In this document: positions 32,904 to 42,207 of the stretch, piece by piece
Numbering within the stretch: position 1 is the stretch's first letter
How the letters are laid out: every line of letters starts with the position of its first letter
Assembly (NCBI GenBank): GCA_963739095.1
Contig: CAVTZF010000029.1
Span: 1 to 64,000 of the forward strand
DNA: 64,000 nucleotides
Direction: 5' to 3'
DNA from: JACVRW01 sp963739095
GTDB taxonomy: Bacteria; Actinomycetota; Thermoleophilia; Solirubrobacterales; Thermoleophilaceae
Position numbers and translations under genes: made by a program
The notes under the pieces: model-generated
What the model was told of the DNA's origin: nothing
What the model saw: only the letters and a program-made list of their open reading frames with translations
Databases searched by the model: none

Positions 32904-33385
32904 GCCAGTTGGCGCGCACCGGGATCGGCTACGACTCGCATCGCTTCGCGGAGGGGCGGAAGCTGATCCTCGGCGGCGTCGAGATCGAGGGCGCCGAGCG
33001 CGGCCTCTCCGGCCACTCGGACGCCGACGTCCTCACCCACGCGGTGATGGACGCGCTGCTCGGCGCGGCCGCGCTGGGCGACATCGGCGACCACTTCCCG
33101 GACAACGACGAGCGCTGGCGCGACGCCGACTCGATCGCGCTGCTGGGCGAGGTGTGCCGGCTCGTGCGGGGCGAGGGCTTCGAACTCGCGAACATCGACT
33201 CGACGGTCGTGTGCGAGGCGCCGAAATTGGGACCGTGGCGCGAGGCGATGCGCGCGCGCCTCGCCGAGGCCGCCGGGTTGGAGGCCGCCGCCGTGAGCGT
33301 CAAGTTCACGACGAACGAGGGCATGGGCTTCGTCGGGCGCGGCGAGGGCATCGCCGCGCTGGCAGTGGCTCAGTTGACGGCCTAG
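32900..33385 (+). CDS. 2-C-methyl-D-erythritol 2,4-cyclodiphosphate synthase
   Basis: A 161-residue IspF, standard length. The family motif GIGYDSHRF near residue 8 gives the metal-binding Asp/His, and GHSDADVLTHAVMDALLGA near 38 holds the second His and substrate contacts; VSVKFTTNEGMGFVGRGEG closes the domain. It cyclises CDP-methylerythritol phosphate in the same pathway as IspD. Its ATG overlaps the PHP stop. Its TAG shares a CTAG tetranucleotide with the stop of the convergent TPR gene. Confidence 0.93.
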   Translation: MSQLARTGIGYDSHRFAEGRKLILGGVEIEGAERGLSGHSDADVLTHAVMDALLGAAALGDIGDHFPDNDERWRDADSIALLGEVCRLVRGEGFELANIDSTVVCEAPKLGPWREAMRARLAEAAGLEAAAVSVKFTTNEGMGFVGRGEGIAALAVAQLTA

Positions 33386-35043
33386 GCAGCCGCGGCGTGG
33401 TGCGTCATGCGGCAGAAGCATGACGAGCTGATCGGGACGTCGGCGCGGGCGAGGGCGACGTCGAGCTGCTGCTTGACGATCCGCGCAGGCTCCGGCTTGT
33501 CGAGCCGGACGAGACACTCGTGATAGCCGTGCAGGCTCCACACGTTGCCCGGGTGCCAGGACGAGCGTGGGACCCGGGGGTCATAGCCCAGGTCCTCCGC
33601 GTAGACGGCCTCGGCCTCGTCGACGCGACCCTGCTCCAGGAGCAGCGCGCCGCAGGCGTGGCGGGTGGGCTGCATCCAGCCCCACGGCTCGTCGTAGGGC
33701 AGGGCGTCGTCGAGCGCGATCGCCCGGCGCAGGTGCTCGAAGGCCCCGTCGTACCGGCCGCGCCGGTATTCGAGCTCGCCGTCGAGCATCGCTCCGGCCA
33801 CGGCGAGGATGTCCTTGCAGGTGTTGTTGAACAGGTAGCGCGACTCGGGCACGCGAGCGACGGCGGCGACGAACGCCTCGCGCGCCGCCTCGGCTTCCGC
33901 GATCCGGTCCGTCGCGGCATGCGCCACTCCCTGCGCGTAATGCATCATCGCCGTCGTGGTGGAGTAGAGCTCGGGGTCGGCGGGCAGCGGCAGCGCCAGG
34001 ATGTTCTCCCACAGCCCGAAACGGATGAGCACGTGCAGGCGCATGGGGATGAAGGCCTCCAGGTAGTCGGCCATCGGCGGCTGCTCGATCCGCAGTAGCT
34101 CCTCGGGCAGCGAGGACTCCAGGTCGGCGGCGACGCGTAGCGCATCCTGCGAGCGACCGAGGAACATCGCGCCGTAAATCGCGAAATGGCGGTCGTGGGC
34201 GTGGTAGAGCGCGTAGAACCCAACAAGGCCCTCGCGCGCGACGTACTTCTCGTCGACCTCGATCGCACCCAGGTTGCAGTCCAGCGTGCTCTGGTAGTCG
34301 CCGCACAGGACGTCGATGTGCGTCGGCATATGGACCAGGTGGCCGGCGTCGGGGACGAGCGAACGCAGCTCGTTCGCGACCGGCAGCGCCTGCTCCGGGA
34401 ACGGCGACATCTCCATCAGGTGGACGTAGAGGTGCACCAGTCCCGGGTGCGTGAGGCCGCCGGGCCGGTCGAGCGCGCGTTCGAGCACCTCCTTGGCCTC
34501 GAGCGTCGCCGCACCGTCGGGCGGGAGTCCCGTGTAGCGATCCCAGAGCGCCCACGGCGTGAGGTTCATCAGCGCGTCGGCGAAGAGCGCCGCGACGTCG
34601 AGGTCGTCGGAATGCTCTCGGTAGACATCGCGCATCGCGTCGGCGTAGTCGGCGTTCCATGCGACGAGGTCAGCCGAGGGGTCGTTCGCCTGATAGCGGC
34701 TCCCGAGCGCCTCCACCAGCTCCCGCTCTATCGGGGCGGCGCGATTCACGGACTCCCGCGCGGCCGCGACCTCGGCGCACGCCTTCTCGAGCGACGCCGC
34801 GAGGTCGATCGGGTCGAACGCCTCCCACTCCTTGTTGTAGTTCGGCCCGATCGCGTAAGCGATGCCCCAGTGCGCCATCGCGAAGCCAGGGTCGTGCTCG
34901 AGCGCGCGCTCGAAGCATCGGATCGCCTCCTCGTGGTGAAACGCATAGGACCAGATCAGTCCGCGGTCGAACCACGTCTGGGCGCTCGTCGAGGCCGTCG
35001 ACGTCCCGCGCGTGTAGGTGCCGAGGTCGAAGTAGGGCTCCAT
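33382..35043 (-). CDS. Tetratricopeptide-repeat protein, 553 residues
   Basis: A cytosolic all-helical protein with TPR-like repeats: FDRGLIWSYAFHHEEAIRCF near residue 24, ALEHDPGFAMAHWGIAYAIG, and C-terminal repeats (YDGAFEHLRRAIALDDALPY, ALLLEQGRVDEAEAVYAEDL). The middle is rich in His and Tyr (HLVHMPTHIDV, ALYHAHDRHFAIYG), which recurs in this conserved family of unknown function. No signal peptide. It is divergent from the amidase gene. Placed between ispF and cysS it interrupts a conserved gene order, so it is probably a lineage-specific insertion. Function unknown. Confidence 0.75.
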   Translation of the reverse strand: MEPYFDLGTYTRGTSTASTSAQTWFDRGLIWSYAFHHEEAIRCFERALEHDPGFAMAHWGIAYAIGPNYNKEWEAFDPIDLAASLEKACAEVAAARESVNRAAPIERELVEALGSRYQANDPSADLVAWNADYADAMRDVYREHSDDLDVAALFADALMNLTPWALWDRYTGLPPDGAATLEAKEVLERALDRPGGLTHPGLVHLYVHLMEMSPFPEQALPVANELRSLVPDAGHLVHMPTHIDVLCGDYQSTLDCNLGAIEVDEKYVAREGLVGFYALYHAHDRHFAIYGAMFLGRSQDALRVAADLESSLPEELLRIEQPPMADYLEAFIPMRLHVLIRFGLWENILALPLPADPELYSTTTAMMHYAQGVAHAATDRIAEAEAAREAFVAAVARVPESRYLFNNTCKDILAVAGAMLDGELEYRRGRYDGAFEHLRRAIALDDALPYDEPWGWMQPTRHACGALLLEQGRVDEAEAVYAEDLGYDPRVPRSSWHPGNVWSLHGYHECLVRLDKPEPARIVKQQLDVALARADVPISSSCFCRMTHHAAAA

Positions 35044-35106
35044 CGTCTTGGACTTTCTCACGCTGACGCGCCGTCCGCCTGGCGCTCGCGTAGATTCTCC
35101 GACCCG

Positions 35107-36474
35107 ATGACCGAGCAGGAGCTTGCATTCGCCGGGGTCGTCCGGCAGGCCGAGTTGATCCGCAGCGGCGAGGTCTCGTCCAAGGAGCTGGTCGAGCTCT
35201 ACCTCGAGCGAATCGCGCGGATAGACCCCGAGCTGAACGCCTTCCGCACCGTGCTCGGCGAGCGCGCGCTCATCGACGCCCAGCAGGCGGACGCCCGGCG
35301 GGCCGCCGGCGAGGACGGCGCGCAGCGGCCGCTGCTGGGCGTGCCGATCGCGGTCAAGGACGTGGAGGACCTGGCCGGCGAGGTCACGACGCTCGGCACG
35401 GCGGCCAACTTCACTCCCGCGCGTCAGGACAGCGAGCTGGTGCGCCGGCTGCGGGCCGCCGGCGCCGTGATCATCGGCAAGACGAACCTGCCCGAGCTCG
35501 CGATCATGGGCGACACCGAGGGGCCGTCGTTCGGGGTCACGCGCAACCCCTGGAACACCGGCCGCAGCGCGGCCGGCTCCAGCGGCGGCAGCGCCGCCGC
35601 GGTCGCCGCGGGGCTGTGCGCTGCGGCGACTGCGTCCGACGGCGCCGGCTCGATCCGGCTGCCGGCCGCGAACTGTGGCCTCGTCGGCCTGAAGCCGACG
35701 CGCGACCTGATCCCGCTGTCGCCCCCGGGCGAGCACTGGTACGGCCTGAGTGTCGCCGGCTTCGTGACCAGGACCGTGGCCGACACCGCACTTCTGATGG
35801 GTGTCGGGGCGGGCTCGCCCGACCTCGCGGCCGCCGCCGCGAACCCGTCCCCCGAGCTGCGCGTGGGCCACTCGGTGAAGCCCGCACTCGTCGCGCGGGT
35901 GGACTCTCAGATGCAGGGGCTCGTCGACGACACGGCCGCACGGCTGCGGTCGCTCGGCCACCGCGTCGAGCAGGACGACCCGGCCTATCCGGTGCTCAGC
36001 CCGGTCGTCCAGCGCTACCTCGGGGGAATCGCCCAGGACGCCGAGCGCGTCGAGCGCCCGGAGCGCCTCCAGCGCCGCACGCGTGGCTTCGCCCGCCTCG
36101 GGCGCCAGATTCCGCCTCCGCTGCTCGAATGGGCGCGGCGCAACGACGCGAACGACAGGACCGGCCCCTACTTCGAGCGCCACGACGTCCTGCTCACCCC
36201 GACGACGGCGCGCCCGCCCGTGGCCGCGGGCCAGTGGGAGGGGCGCAGCGCGCTTGCGACGCTGCTCGGGATGATCGCGGCCTATCCATTCACGGGCCAC
36301 TGGAACCTGACGGGCCAGCCCTCGATGTCGGTGCCGGTGGGCATGAGCGACGACGGGCTGCCGCTCGGCGTCCAGCTCGTCGGCCGCCATGGGGCGGAGG
36401 CCACTCTGATCGGCCTGGCCGCCCAGCTCGAGGCCGAGCTCGGCTGGGCGGAGCGCCGCCCGCCCGTCTCGTAG
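35107..36474 (+). CDS. Amidase (amidase-signature family)
   Basis: A 455-residue amidase-signature hydrolase. The Ser-cisSer-Lys triad is present: Lys in GVPIAVKDVEDLAG near 80, the signature SAAGSSGGSAAAVAAG near 160, and GAGSIRLPAANCGLVGLKPT near 180. The C-terminal part (GQPSMSVPVGMSDDGLPLGV) is typical. These enzymes cut C-N bonds in amides; the substrate is not predictable. It lies between the TPR gene (divergent) and cysS (11 bp downstream), so it may be transcribed with cysS. Confidence 0.85.
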   Translation: MTEQELAFAGVVRQAELIRSGEVSSKELVELYLERIARIDPELNAFRTVLGERALIDAQQADARRAAGEDGAQRPLLGVPIAVKDVEDLAGEVTTLGTAANFTPARQDSELVRRLRAAGAVIIGKTNLPELAIMGDTEGPSFGVTRNPWNTGRSAAGSSGGSAAAVAAGLCAAATASDGAGSIRLPAANCGLVGLKPTRDLIPLSPPGEHWYGLSVAGFVTRTVADTALLMGVGAGSPDLAAAAANPSPELRVGHSVKPALVARVDSQMQGLVDDTAARLRSLGHRVEQDDPAYPVLSPVVQRYLGGIAQDAERVERPERLQRRTRGFARLGRQIPPPLLEWARRNDANDRTGPYFERHDVLLTPTTARPPVAAGQWEGRSALATLLGMIAAYPFTGHWNLTGQPSMSVPVGMSDDGLPLGVQLVGRHGAEATLIGLAAQLEAELGWAERRPPVS

Positions 36475-36485
36475 CCTTGGGGCCC

Positions 36486-37854
36486 GTGCGGACGATTCGC
36501 ATCCACGACACCCTGCGCGGCTCCGTGATCCCACTCGAGCCGCGCGAGCCCGGCAAGGTCGGTATCTACGCGTGCGGCCCCACGGTCTACGGCCGCGTGC
36601 ACGTCGGCAACGCCCGCCCGTTCGTGGTGTTCGCCCTGCTCAAGCGCTTCCTCGAGCACGAGGGCTACGAGACGAGCTTCGTCGCCAACATCACGGACGT
36701 CAACGACAAGATCTACGACGCCGCCCGCGAGCGGGGCGTCGCGAGCGCCGAGCTCGCGCGCGAGATGACCGACGCGTACATCGCGGACACCGACGGGCTT
36801 GGCCTCGGCAGGCCGGACTCGGAGCCGCGCGCCACCGAGACGATCGGGCCGATCGTCGAGCTGATCGAGGCGCTCGTCGAGTCCGGCCACGCCTACGAGG
36901 CCCGAGGCGACGTCTACTTCCGGGTGTCGTCCTACCCGGACTACGGCAAGCTCTCGAACCGCCCGCTCGAGGAGATGCAGCAGGGCGAGGGCGACGATGC
37001 GGCCGCGGTCAAGGAGGCGCCCCAGGACTTCGCCCTCTGGAAGGCCCGCAAGGACGGCGAGGACACCTTCTGGGAGGCGCCCTGGGGCGAGGGCCGCCCC
37101 GGCTGGCACATCGAGTGCTCCGCGATGGCCGAGGAGATCCTCGGCGTCGACTTCGAGATCCACGGTGGTGGTTCGGACCTGGTCTTTCCGCACCACGAGA
37201 ACGAGATCGCCCAGACCGAGGCCGCGCGCGGGAAGCCGCTCGCGCGGGTCTGGATGCACAACGGCATGGTCGAGATGGGCGCCGAGAAGATGGCGAAGTC
37301 GGTGGGGAACATCCGGCTGCTGCACGGCGCTCTCGAAGAGTTCGGGCGCGAAGCATTCGTGATGTGGCTGGTCGGCGCCCACTACCGCAAGCCGCTCGCG
37401 TACACCGAGGAGGCGCTCGCCGACGCGCGCCGCGCCGCGGATCGGGTGCGCGAGCTCGTCCGCCGGCTCGACCCGGACGCCGAGGCGCCCGGCATGGATG
37501 AGTACGCGGAGCGCTTCTTCGACGCGCTCGCCGACGACTTCAACACTCCTCAGGCACGCGCGGTCCTGTTCGACTGGGTCAGCCGAGGCCAACCGGCGCA
37601 TCGACGCCGGCGAGACGCTCGGCCCCGGCCGGCTCGGCGAGATGCTGTACCTGCTCGGCCTCGAGTCGCTGCTCGAGAGCGGCGACGAGGAGGCGCCGGA
37701 CGAGCTCCGCCGGCTCGCCGAGGAGCGCGACGCCGCGCGCGCCGCGCGCGACTTCGAGCGAGCGGACGCGATCCGCGACCAGCTCGCCGAGGCGGGCTGG
37801 CAGATCCGCGACACGCCGGACGGAGCCAAGCTCGTACCGCTCGGCTCGGCGTGA
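36486..37854 (+). CDS. Cysteinyl-tRNA synthetase (frameshifted)
   Basis: Class I tRNA synthetase that charges tRNA-Cys. Motifs: CGPTVY near residue 30, HVGNAR (HIGH motif), the zinc ligands (GWHIECSAMA, FPHHENEIAQ) and KMAKSVGN (KMSKS). The frame breaks at about 37583: the upstream frame reads FDWVSRGQPAH while the frame beginning at 37498 gives SEANRRIDAGETL; deleting one C in AGCCGAGG joins them cleanly. The joined product ends in the normal anticodon-binding domain (FERADAIRDQLAEAGW). Because cysS is normally essential, a sequencing error or a second copy is expected. GTG at 36486 gives the family N-terminus. The stop overlaps the rlmB start by GTGA. Confidence 0.88.
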
Positions 37855-38555
37855 TCGTCTACGGGCGCAACCCGGTCCGCGAGGCGATCCGCGGCAAGCG
37901 CCGCGTGAAGAGCGTCTACGCCACGGAGCGCGCCTCGCACGAGGTGCTGCTCGCCGAGGTCGACTCGCGCATCGTCTCCGTCGAGGAGGTCGAGCAGCGT
38001 GCCGGCTCACCCGACCATCAGGGCATCTGCGCGGAGGTCGAGGCCTACACCTATGCGGATGCGGACTCGCTGCTCGAGTCGGACGACGCGCTCGTGCTGG
38101 CGCTGGACGAGATCCAGGACCCGCACAACCTAGGCGCCGTCTGCCGTGTGGCGGAGTCGGCGGGCTGCTCGGGAGTCGTGCTGCCGGAGCGGCGCTCGGC
38201 CGAGATAACGCCCGCGGTGTGCAAGGCCTCGGCCGGCGCCGTCGAGCACCTCGAGGTCGCCCGCGTGCGCAACCTGGCCGAGTGGCTCGGCAGCGCGAAG
38301 GAGCACGAGGCCTGGGTCTACGGGGCCGCCGCGGACGCGCGTGTCCCTTACCACCGGCCCGACTATCGCGGCCGCGTGGTGCTCGTTCTGGGCTCCGAGG
38401 GGAGGGGATTGCGCCCGCGCGTGGCTTCGGCATGTGACGAGTTGATCCACCTGCCGCACTCGGGCCGCGTCGGCTCGCTCAACGTCTCGACGGCTGCCGC
38501 GGCGCTCGTGTACGGAATCTTGCACTTTCGAAAGGGCCTTGACAGGGCTCCATAA
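37851..38555 (+). CDS. 23S rRNA 2'-O-methyltransferase (TrmH/SpoU family, RlmB)
   Basis: A 234-residue SpoU methyltransferase. An N-terminal substrate-binding domain (VIVYGRNPVREAIRG) precedes the knotted catalytic domain with its three motifs: DPHNLGAVCRVAE near 95, LVLGSEGRGLR near 180, and GRVGSLNVSTAAAALVYG near 205. RlmB methylates G2251 of 23S rRNA. The place after cysS is conserved in many bacteria. GTG at 37851 overlaps the cysS stop. A hairpin at 38583-38612 follows. Confidence 0.9.
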   Translation: MIVYGRNPVREAIRGKRRVKSVYATERASHEVLLAEVDSRIVSVEEVEQRAGSPDHQGICAEVEAYTYADADSLLESDDALVLALDEIQDPHNLGAVCRVAESAGCSGVVLPERRSAEITPAVCKASAGAVEHLEVARVRNLAEWLGSAKEHEAWVYGAAADARVPYHRPDYRGRVVLVLGSEGRGLRPRVASACDELIHLPHSGRVGSLNVSTAAAALVYGILHFRKGLDRAP

Positions 38556-38582
38556 CAAGGCAATACTGCCCGCCAGATCAGG

Positions 38583-38612
38583 CTGAAGTCGAGCTTTAGG
38601 GCTCGCCTTCAG
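38583..38612 (+). other. Stem-loop between rlmB and sigH-type gene
   Basis: CTGAAG-T-CGAGC (38583-38594) pairs with GCTCG-C-CTTCAG (38601-38612) with one internal mismatch and a 6-base loop. It lies 28 bp after rlmB and 75 bp before the sigma gene. It could be a terminator (no T-tract) or part of the sigma-gene leader. Confidence 0.45.
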
Positions 38613-38686
38613 ATACAACCTGACGCCAGGGGAGGTAGTGCGTCACGAGCTTCAAGGGCCCTTGCCGGCCCGAAGAGGAGCTTTCG

Positions 38687-39355
38687 ATGGCTGCTTCCGT
38701 CACCTCCCGCCCGGCGGGGTTCAAGTCTCACTCTCAGGTCGAGCTAGATGATCACTATCTGATCGCGCTCGCCAAGCAGGGCAAGAAGGACGCTTACGAC
38801 CGCATCGTCAAGCGCTACTACGGCTTCGTACGCCTCAAAGCCTCCTCGTACTTCCTGATCGGCGGCGACGCCGACGACCTCATCCAGGAGGGGCTCGTCG
38901 GGCTCTACAAGGCGGTGCGCGACTACCGCACGGACCGCGAGTCGAGCTTCCGCAACTTCGCCGAGCTCTGCATCACGCGCCAGATCATCACCGCGGTCAA
39001 GACCTCCACGCGCAACAAGCACACGCCGCTCAACGAGTACGTCTCGTTCTCGCAGACGCCCGCCGCCGGCGGGGGGGACGGCGACCCGACCCTCGACGAG
39101 CTGCTGCCCGGCCCGAGCGCGCACGACCCGGTCAACCAGGTGATCTCCTCGGAGGAGCTCCATTGCCTGGTCGCCTGCCTGTCGAGCGTCCTTTCCGACC
39201 TCGAGAGCTCGGTGCTCTCGCTCTACCTCGACGGCCACAGCTACGAGGCGATCGCCGCCCGGCTCGAGTGCGACACGAAGACCGTCGACAACGCGCTGCA
39301 GCGCGTGAAGCGCAAGGTGGGCGCGCACCTGAGCTCGCGCCAGGTGCTGCTGTAG
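38687..39355 (+). CDS. SigH-type (Spo0H-like) RNA polymerase sigma factor
   Basis: A 222-residue sigma-70 family protein of the SigH/Spo0H group rather than a classic ECF. Region 2 reads DRIVKRYYGFVRLKASSYFL, ADDLIQEGLVGLYKAVRDY and FRNFAELCITRQIITAVKT; region 4 reads ESSVLSLYLDGHSYEAIAARL followed by CDTKTVDNALQRVKRKV. This gene follows rlmB in firmicutes and some deep actinobacteria. AGGAG precedes the ATG. No anti-sigma gene is adjacent. In a non-sporulating organism the regulon is unknown. Confidence 0.88.
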   Translation: MAASVTSRPAGFKSHSQVELDDHYLIALAKQGKKDAYDRIVKRYYGFVRLKASSYFLIGGDADDLIQEGLVGLYKAVRDYRTDRESSFRNFAELCITRQIITAVKTSTRNKHTPLNEYVSFSQTPAAGGGDGDPTLDELLPGPSAHDPVNQVISSEELHCLVACLSSVLSDLESSVLSLYLDGHSYEAIAARLECDTKTVDNALQRVKRKVGAHLSSRQVLL

Positions 39356-39359
39356 GAGG

Positions 39360-39433
39360 AGCCGGAGGCGGGATTCGAACCCGCGACATCCGCTTTACAA
39401 GAGCGGCGCTCTGGCCAACTGAGCTACTCCGGC
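39360..39433 (-). tRNA. tRNA-Thr (anticodon UGU)
   Basis: On the minus strand the 74 bases fold as a full cloverleaf: acceptor GCCGGAG/CTCCGGC, D-stem GCTC/GAGC, anticodon stem CCGCT/AGCGG with loop CTTGTAA, variable loop ATGTC, and T-arm GCGGG-TTCGAAT-CCCGC. The discriminator is T, and CCA is not encoded. The gene faces the sigma gene, whose stop codon lies just five bases before it. Confidence 0.96.
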
Positions 39434-39452
39434 GAAGGATCTCGAAGCGAGT

Positions 39453-39983
39453 CTAGGACTCGGTGGCACCGACGGCGGCGTGCTCGAGGTTCCCGTGTCC
39501 GTTGGACGAGGCCGGGACCTCCTCCAGCGGCTCGAACTCGCCGATGTCGTTGAGGCGGCGCTCGAGCTCGGCGAGCGTCACGCCGAACAGCAGGTGGCGC
39601 CAGGTGGCCTGCGCGAGGGCGCGCCGGTTGCCGGTGAGCGGCTCCAGCTCTGCGCGGGCCGGGTGCACCCGGTCGATGACGCGGCCGAGCGGCCAGAGCG
39701 CGAAGTTCTCGCCGAGTGCGGCGGCGACGCCGGTCACGAGCGGCGGTGCCGGCACCACCGGGCGCACGAGCGCGTAGACGGTGCCGAAGAGCGCCCCGTT
39801 GAACATGTGCAGCGCGAGGCCGGCGGCGGTGGCGGCGGGTCCGCGGGCGACCAGCTTGCCGAGCAGCTGCACATCGTCGTAGTCCGTGCCGAAGACGCGC
39901 TTGTCGAGCGGTTGCTGGGCGGCCCAGACCCCGGCTGCGGCGGCGCCGGCGATCGCACCGTTCAGCGGTCGTCGCAACTCCAT
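39453..39983 (-). CDS. Conserved hypothetical protein with hydrophobic N-terminal half
   Basis: 176 residues. The N-terminal ~100 are Ala/Gly/Leu-rich with possible membrane helices (GAIAGAAAAGVWAAQQ, ATAAGLALHMFNGALFGTVY, LVTGVAAALGENFALWPLG); the remainder is helical and charged (WRHLLFGVTLAELERRLNDI). The overall pattern recalls small membrane proteins annotated as hypothetical in actinobacteria. It is divergent from plsC-gpsA (66 bp) and follows no operon. Function unknown. Confidence 0.6.
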   Translation of the reverse strand: MELRRPLNGAIAGAAAAGVWAAQQPLDKRVFGTDYDDVQLLGKLVARGPAATAAGLALHMFNGALFGTVYALVRPVVPAPPLVTGVAAALGENFALWPLGRVIDRVHPARAELEPLTGNRRALAQATWRHLLFGVTLAELERRLNDIGEFEPLEEVPASSNGHGNLEHAAVGATES

Positions 39984-40049
39984 CGTCCACCAGCGTAACG
40001 AGCCTGGCGGCGGTGGGGTAGGGGTTCACATGCCCGCGGAGGAGGGACA

Positions 40050-41641
40050 GTGACGCCCCGCTCGCTCGACGTCTACCACGAGCGGACGCGCCGGCGTGGG
40101 GTCTTCAAGCCCGTCTACTGGCCGATCCGCATGATCATCAAGCCGGCGATCCTCCTCTACTTCCGCGTCCGCCGGCTCGGGCGCGAGCACGTCCCGGCGG
40201 GCGGCGTCATCCTCGCGTCCAACCACCGCAGCTTCCTGGATCCGTTCGCGATCGGCTGCTCGGTCAAGGCGCCGATCTTCTTCATGGCCAAGCGCGAGAT
40301 GTTCCGGAACCCGCTGATGGGCTGGGTCCTCAACTGCATGGGCGCCTTCCCGGTGCGCCGCGGCGAGGCCGACGAGGAGTCGGTCGCCACCGCGCTGGCG
40401 CTGCTCGAGAACGGCCACGCGGTCGTGCTCTTCCCCGAGGGAACGCGCATCCGGACCGGCTCGCTGCAGCGCCCGAAGCGCGGCGTCGGCCGGCTCGCGC
40501 TCAGAGCGGCAAGCCGGTCGTCCCGATCGCTGTCACGGGCTCCGAGCGTGCACGCGACGGCTGGCTGATCAAGCCGGTCAAGGTGCATCTCCGCTTCGGC
40601 GCCCCACTCACCTTCCCGCGCGTGGAGGACCCGTCACCGTTCCTGGCCGGCGAGGTCACGGAGCGCATCTGGCCCTGCGTCCAGCTCCAGTGGGAGTGGC
40701 TCGGCGGTCTGCCGCCGCTGAGGACCGCCGCTGTCGTCGGCGGCGGCCGCATGGGCACCGCGGCGTCGCTCGTCCTGGCGCGCGCGGGACTTCAGGTCCA
40801 GCTCGGCTGCCGTACCGCGGCGCAGGCGGCACGCGTCGAGGCCGAGCGCGTGAACGGCGCGTACCTGCCCGGTGTCGAGCTCGACTCCGCCATCAAGGTC
40901 CGGACCGTCTCCGAGCTCGACCTGACCGGCGTCGACATCGTCGTGCTCGCCGTACCCTGCGCGAGCCTGGCGGCGGTGCTCGGTGAGGTCGGCACCCGGA
41001 TGCACGACCGCTCGTCGGTGCTCGTCGCCTCGAAGGGCCTCGTGCCGCCGCTCGGCACGACGCCGGCTGCCTTCGTTTCGGAGCGCGTGCGCGCCCGCGC
41101 CGTCGCCACGCTCGCCGGCCCGGCGCACGCGCGCGAGATGATCGAGCAGGGCGCCTCCGCGGTCGTCGCCACCCGCGACCCGGATCTGCGCCGGCAGCTG
41201 CGCGACGTGCTCGGCGCCGGCGGCCTCAGCGTCGACGCCACCGACGACGTCACCGGCACCGAGTTCGCCGCCTGCGCGACCGACGCGGCTGCGCTTGCCT
41301 CCGCCGCGGCCGCGCGGGGCGGCGCGACACTCGCAGGGGCGGCCGCAGAGCGCGTCTTCTCGGAGGTGCACGAGCTCGCCGTGGCGAGCGGCGGCCGCAG
41401 CGAGACCTTCGCCGGCCGCGCCGGCGCGGGCGACCTCGTGGCGAGCGCGAAGGCGGGCGGCCAGACGGCCGACTCGCGCGCCACACTGCCGCTGCTCGGG
41501 CTCGCGTTCGAGCGGCGCGGCATCGACGCTCCTGTTACCGCCGGCCTCAGCGAGGTGCTCGATGGAGAGGCCTCGCCCGACCAGTGGCTCGAAAGCGTGC
41601 GCTCCGCTCGCGCCCTCGGCCACAAGAGCCACGCCGCCTGA
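40050..41641 (+). CDS. PlsC-type acyltransferase fused to GpsA-like dehydrogenase (frameshifted)
   Basis: Residues ~1-170 are a 1-acylglycerol-3-phosphate acyltransferase: NHRSFLDPFAI (HX4D-like), MGAFPVRRGEAD and FPEGTRIRTGSL. After a short link the rest is like NAD(P)H-dependent glycerol-3-phosphate dehydrogenase: VVGGGRMGTAASLVLA (dinucleotide loop), ASKGLVPP, LAGPAHAREM and GRAGAGDLVAS. The frame breaks near 40502; one missing G (CTCAGAGC for CTCGAGAGC) rejoins the two halves without a stop between them, so this was one fused gene. In the GpsA part the usual catalytic Lys-Asn (GALKN) appears as CATDA, so dehydrogenase activity is doubtful. GTG at 40050 with GGAGGAGGG upstream. Expected in phospholipid synthesis. 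Confidence 0.75.
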
Positions 41642-41664
41642 GCGGGAGTACGCTCCGATGACGG

Positions 41665-42207
41665 GTGCCCGAGTTGGCCGACAAGCAGCGCCTCGACCGC
41701 GACTTCACGGAGCTGTACCGGGCGCATCTGCGCGACGTCTACTCGTACGCCTACTACCGGATCGGCAACCACCACGACGCCGAGGACATCACCGAGCAGA
41801 CCTTCGTTCAGGCGTATCGCCACTTCGAGCGTGCCCAGCGCGAGTCGAACGGGCGACCGCTGCGGCCGTGGCTCATCCGGATCGCCCACAACCTGGCGGC
41901 GAACTACTACCGCGACCGCTCGCGCAAGCCCCAGACCAACCTCGACGACGCCGCGATCCTGACCGCGCCGCTCGACACGGAGCGCGTGGTGGAGGGGCGC
42001 GAGGAGGTGAAGGAGGTTCTCGAGGGCGTGTCGAAACTTCCCGACGATCGCCGCGAGGCGCTGATCATGCGCTTCGCGCTCGACATGGACAACCGCGAGA
42101 TCGCACGGGCGCTGGGCCGCTCCGAAGGGGCCACCAAGGTGTTGATTCACAGAGCCATACGGCAGCTCGAGCAGGGGCTGAACGAGGAGGACCAGGCCGA
42201 TGAGTGA
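41665..42207 (+). CDS. ECF RNA polymerase sigma factor
   Basis: A 180-residue ECF sigma factor. Region 2 is LYRAHLRDVYSYAYYRIG then DAEDITEQTFVQAYRHF and WLIRIAHNLAANYYRDRSR; region 4 is LPDDRREALIMRFALDMDNREIA split by ALGRSEGATKVLIHRAIRQL. It overlaps the next gene, a small membrane protein, by eight bases, which is the usual position of an anti-sigma factor. GTG at 41665 is used; a TTG at 41674 is possible. Confidence 0.85.
   Translation: MPELADKQRLDRDFTELYRAHLRDVYSYAYYRIGNHHDAEDITEQTFVQAYRHFERAQRESNGRPLRPWLIRIAHNLAANYYRDRSRKPQTNLDDAAILTAPLDTERVVEGREEVKEVLEGVSKLPDDRREALIMRFALDMDNREIARALGRSEGATKVLIHRAIRQLEQGLNEEDQADE

Noticed and set aside
38638..38751. Upstream ORF of 37 codons overlapping the sigH-type start
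   Set aside because: GTG lies only two bases after GGAGG, too close for initiation, and the peptide has no notable feature.
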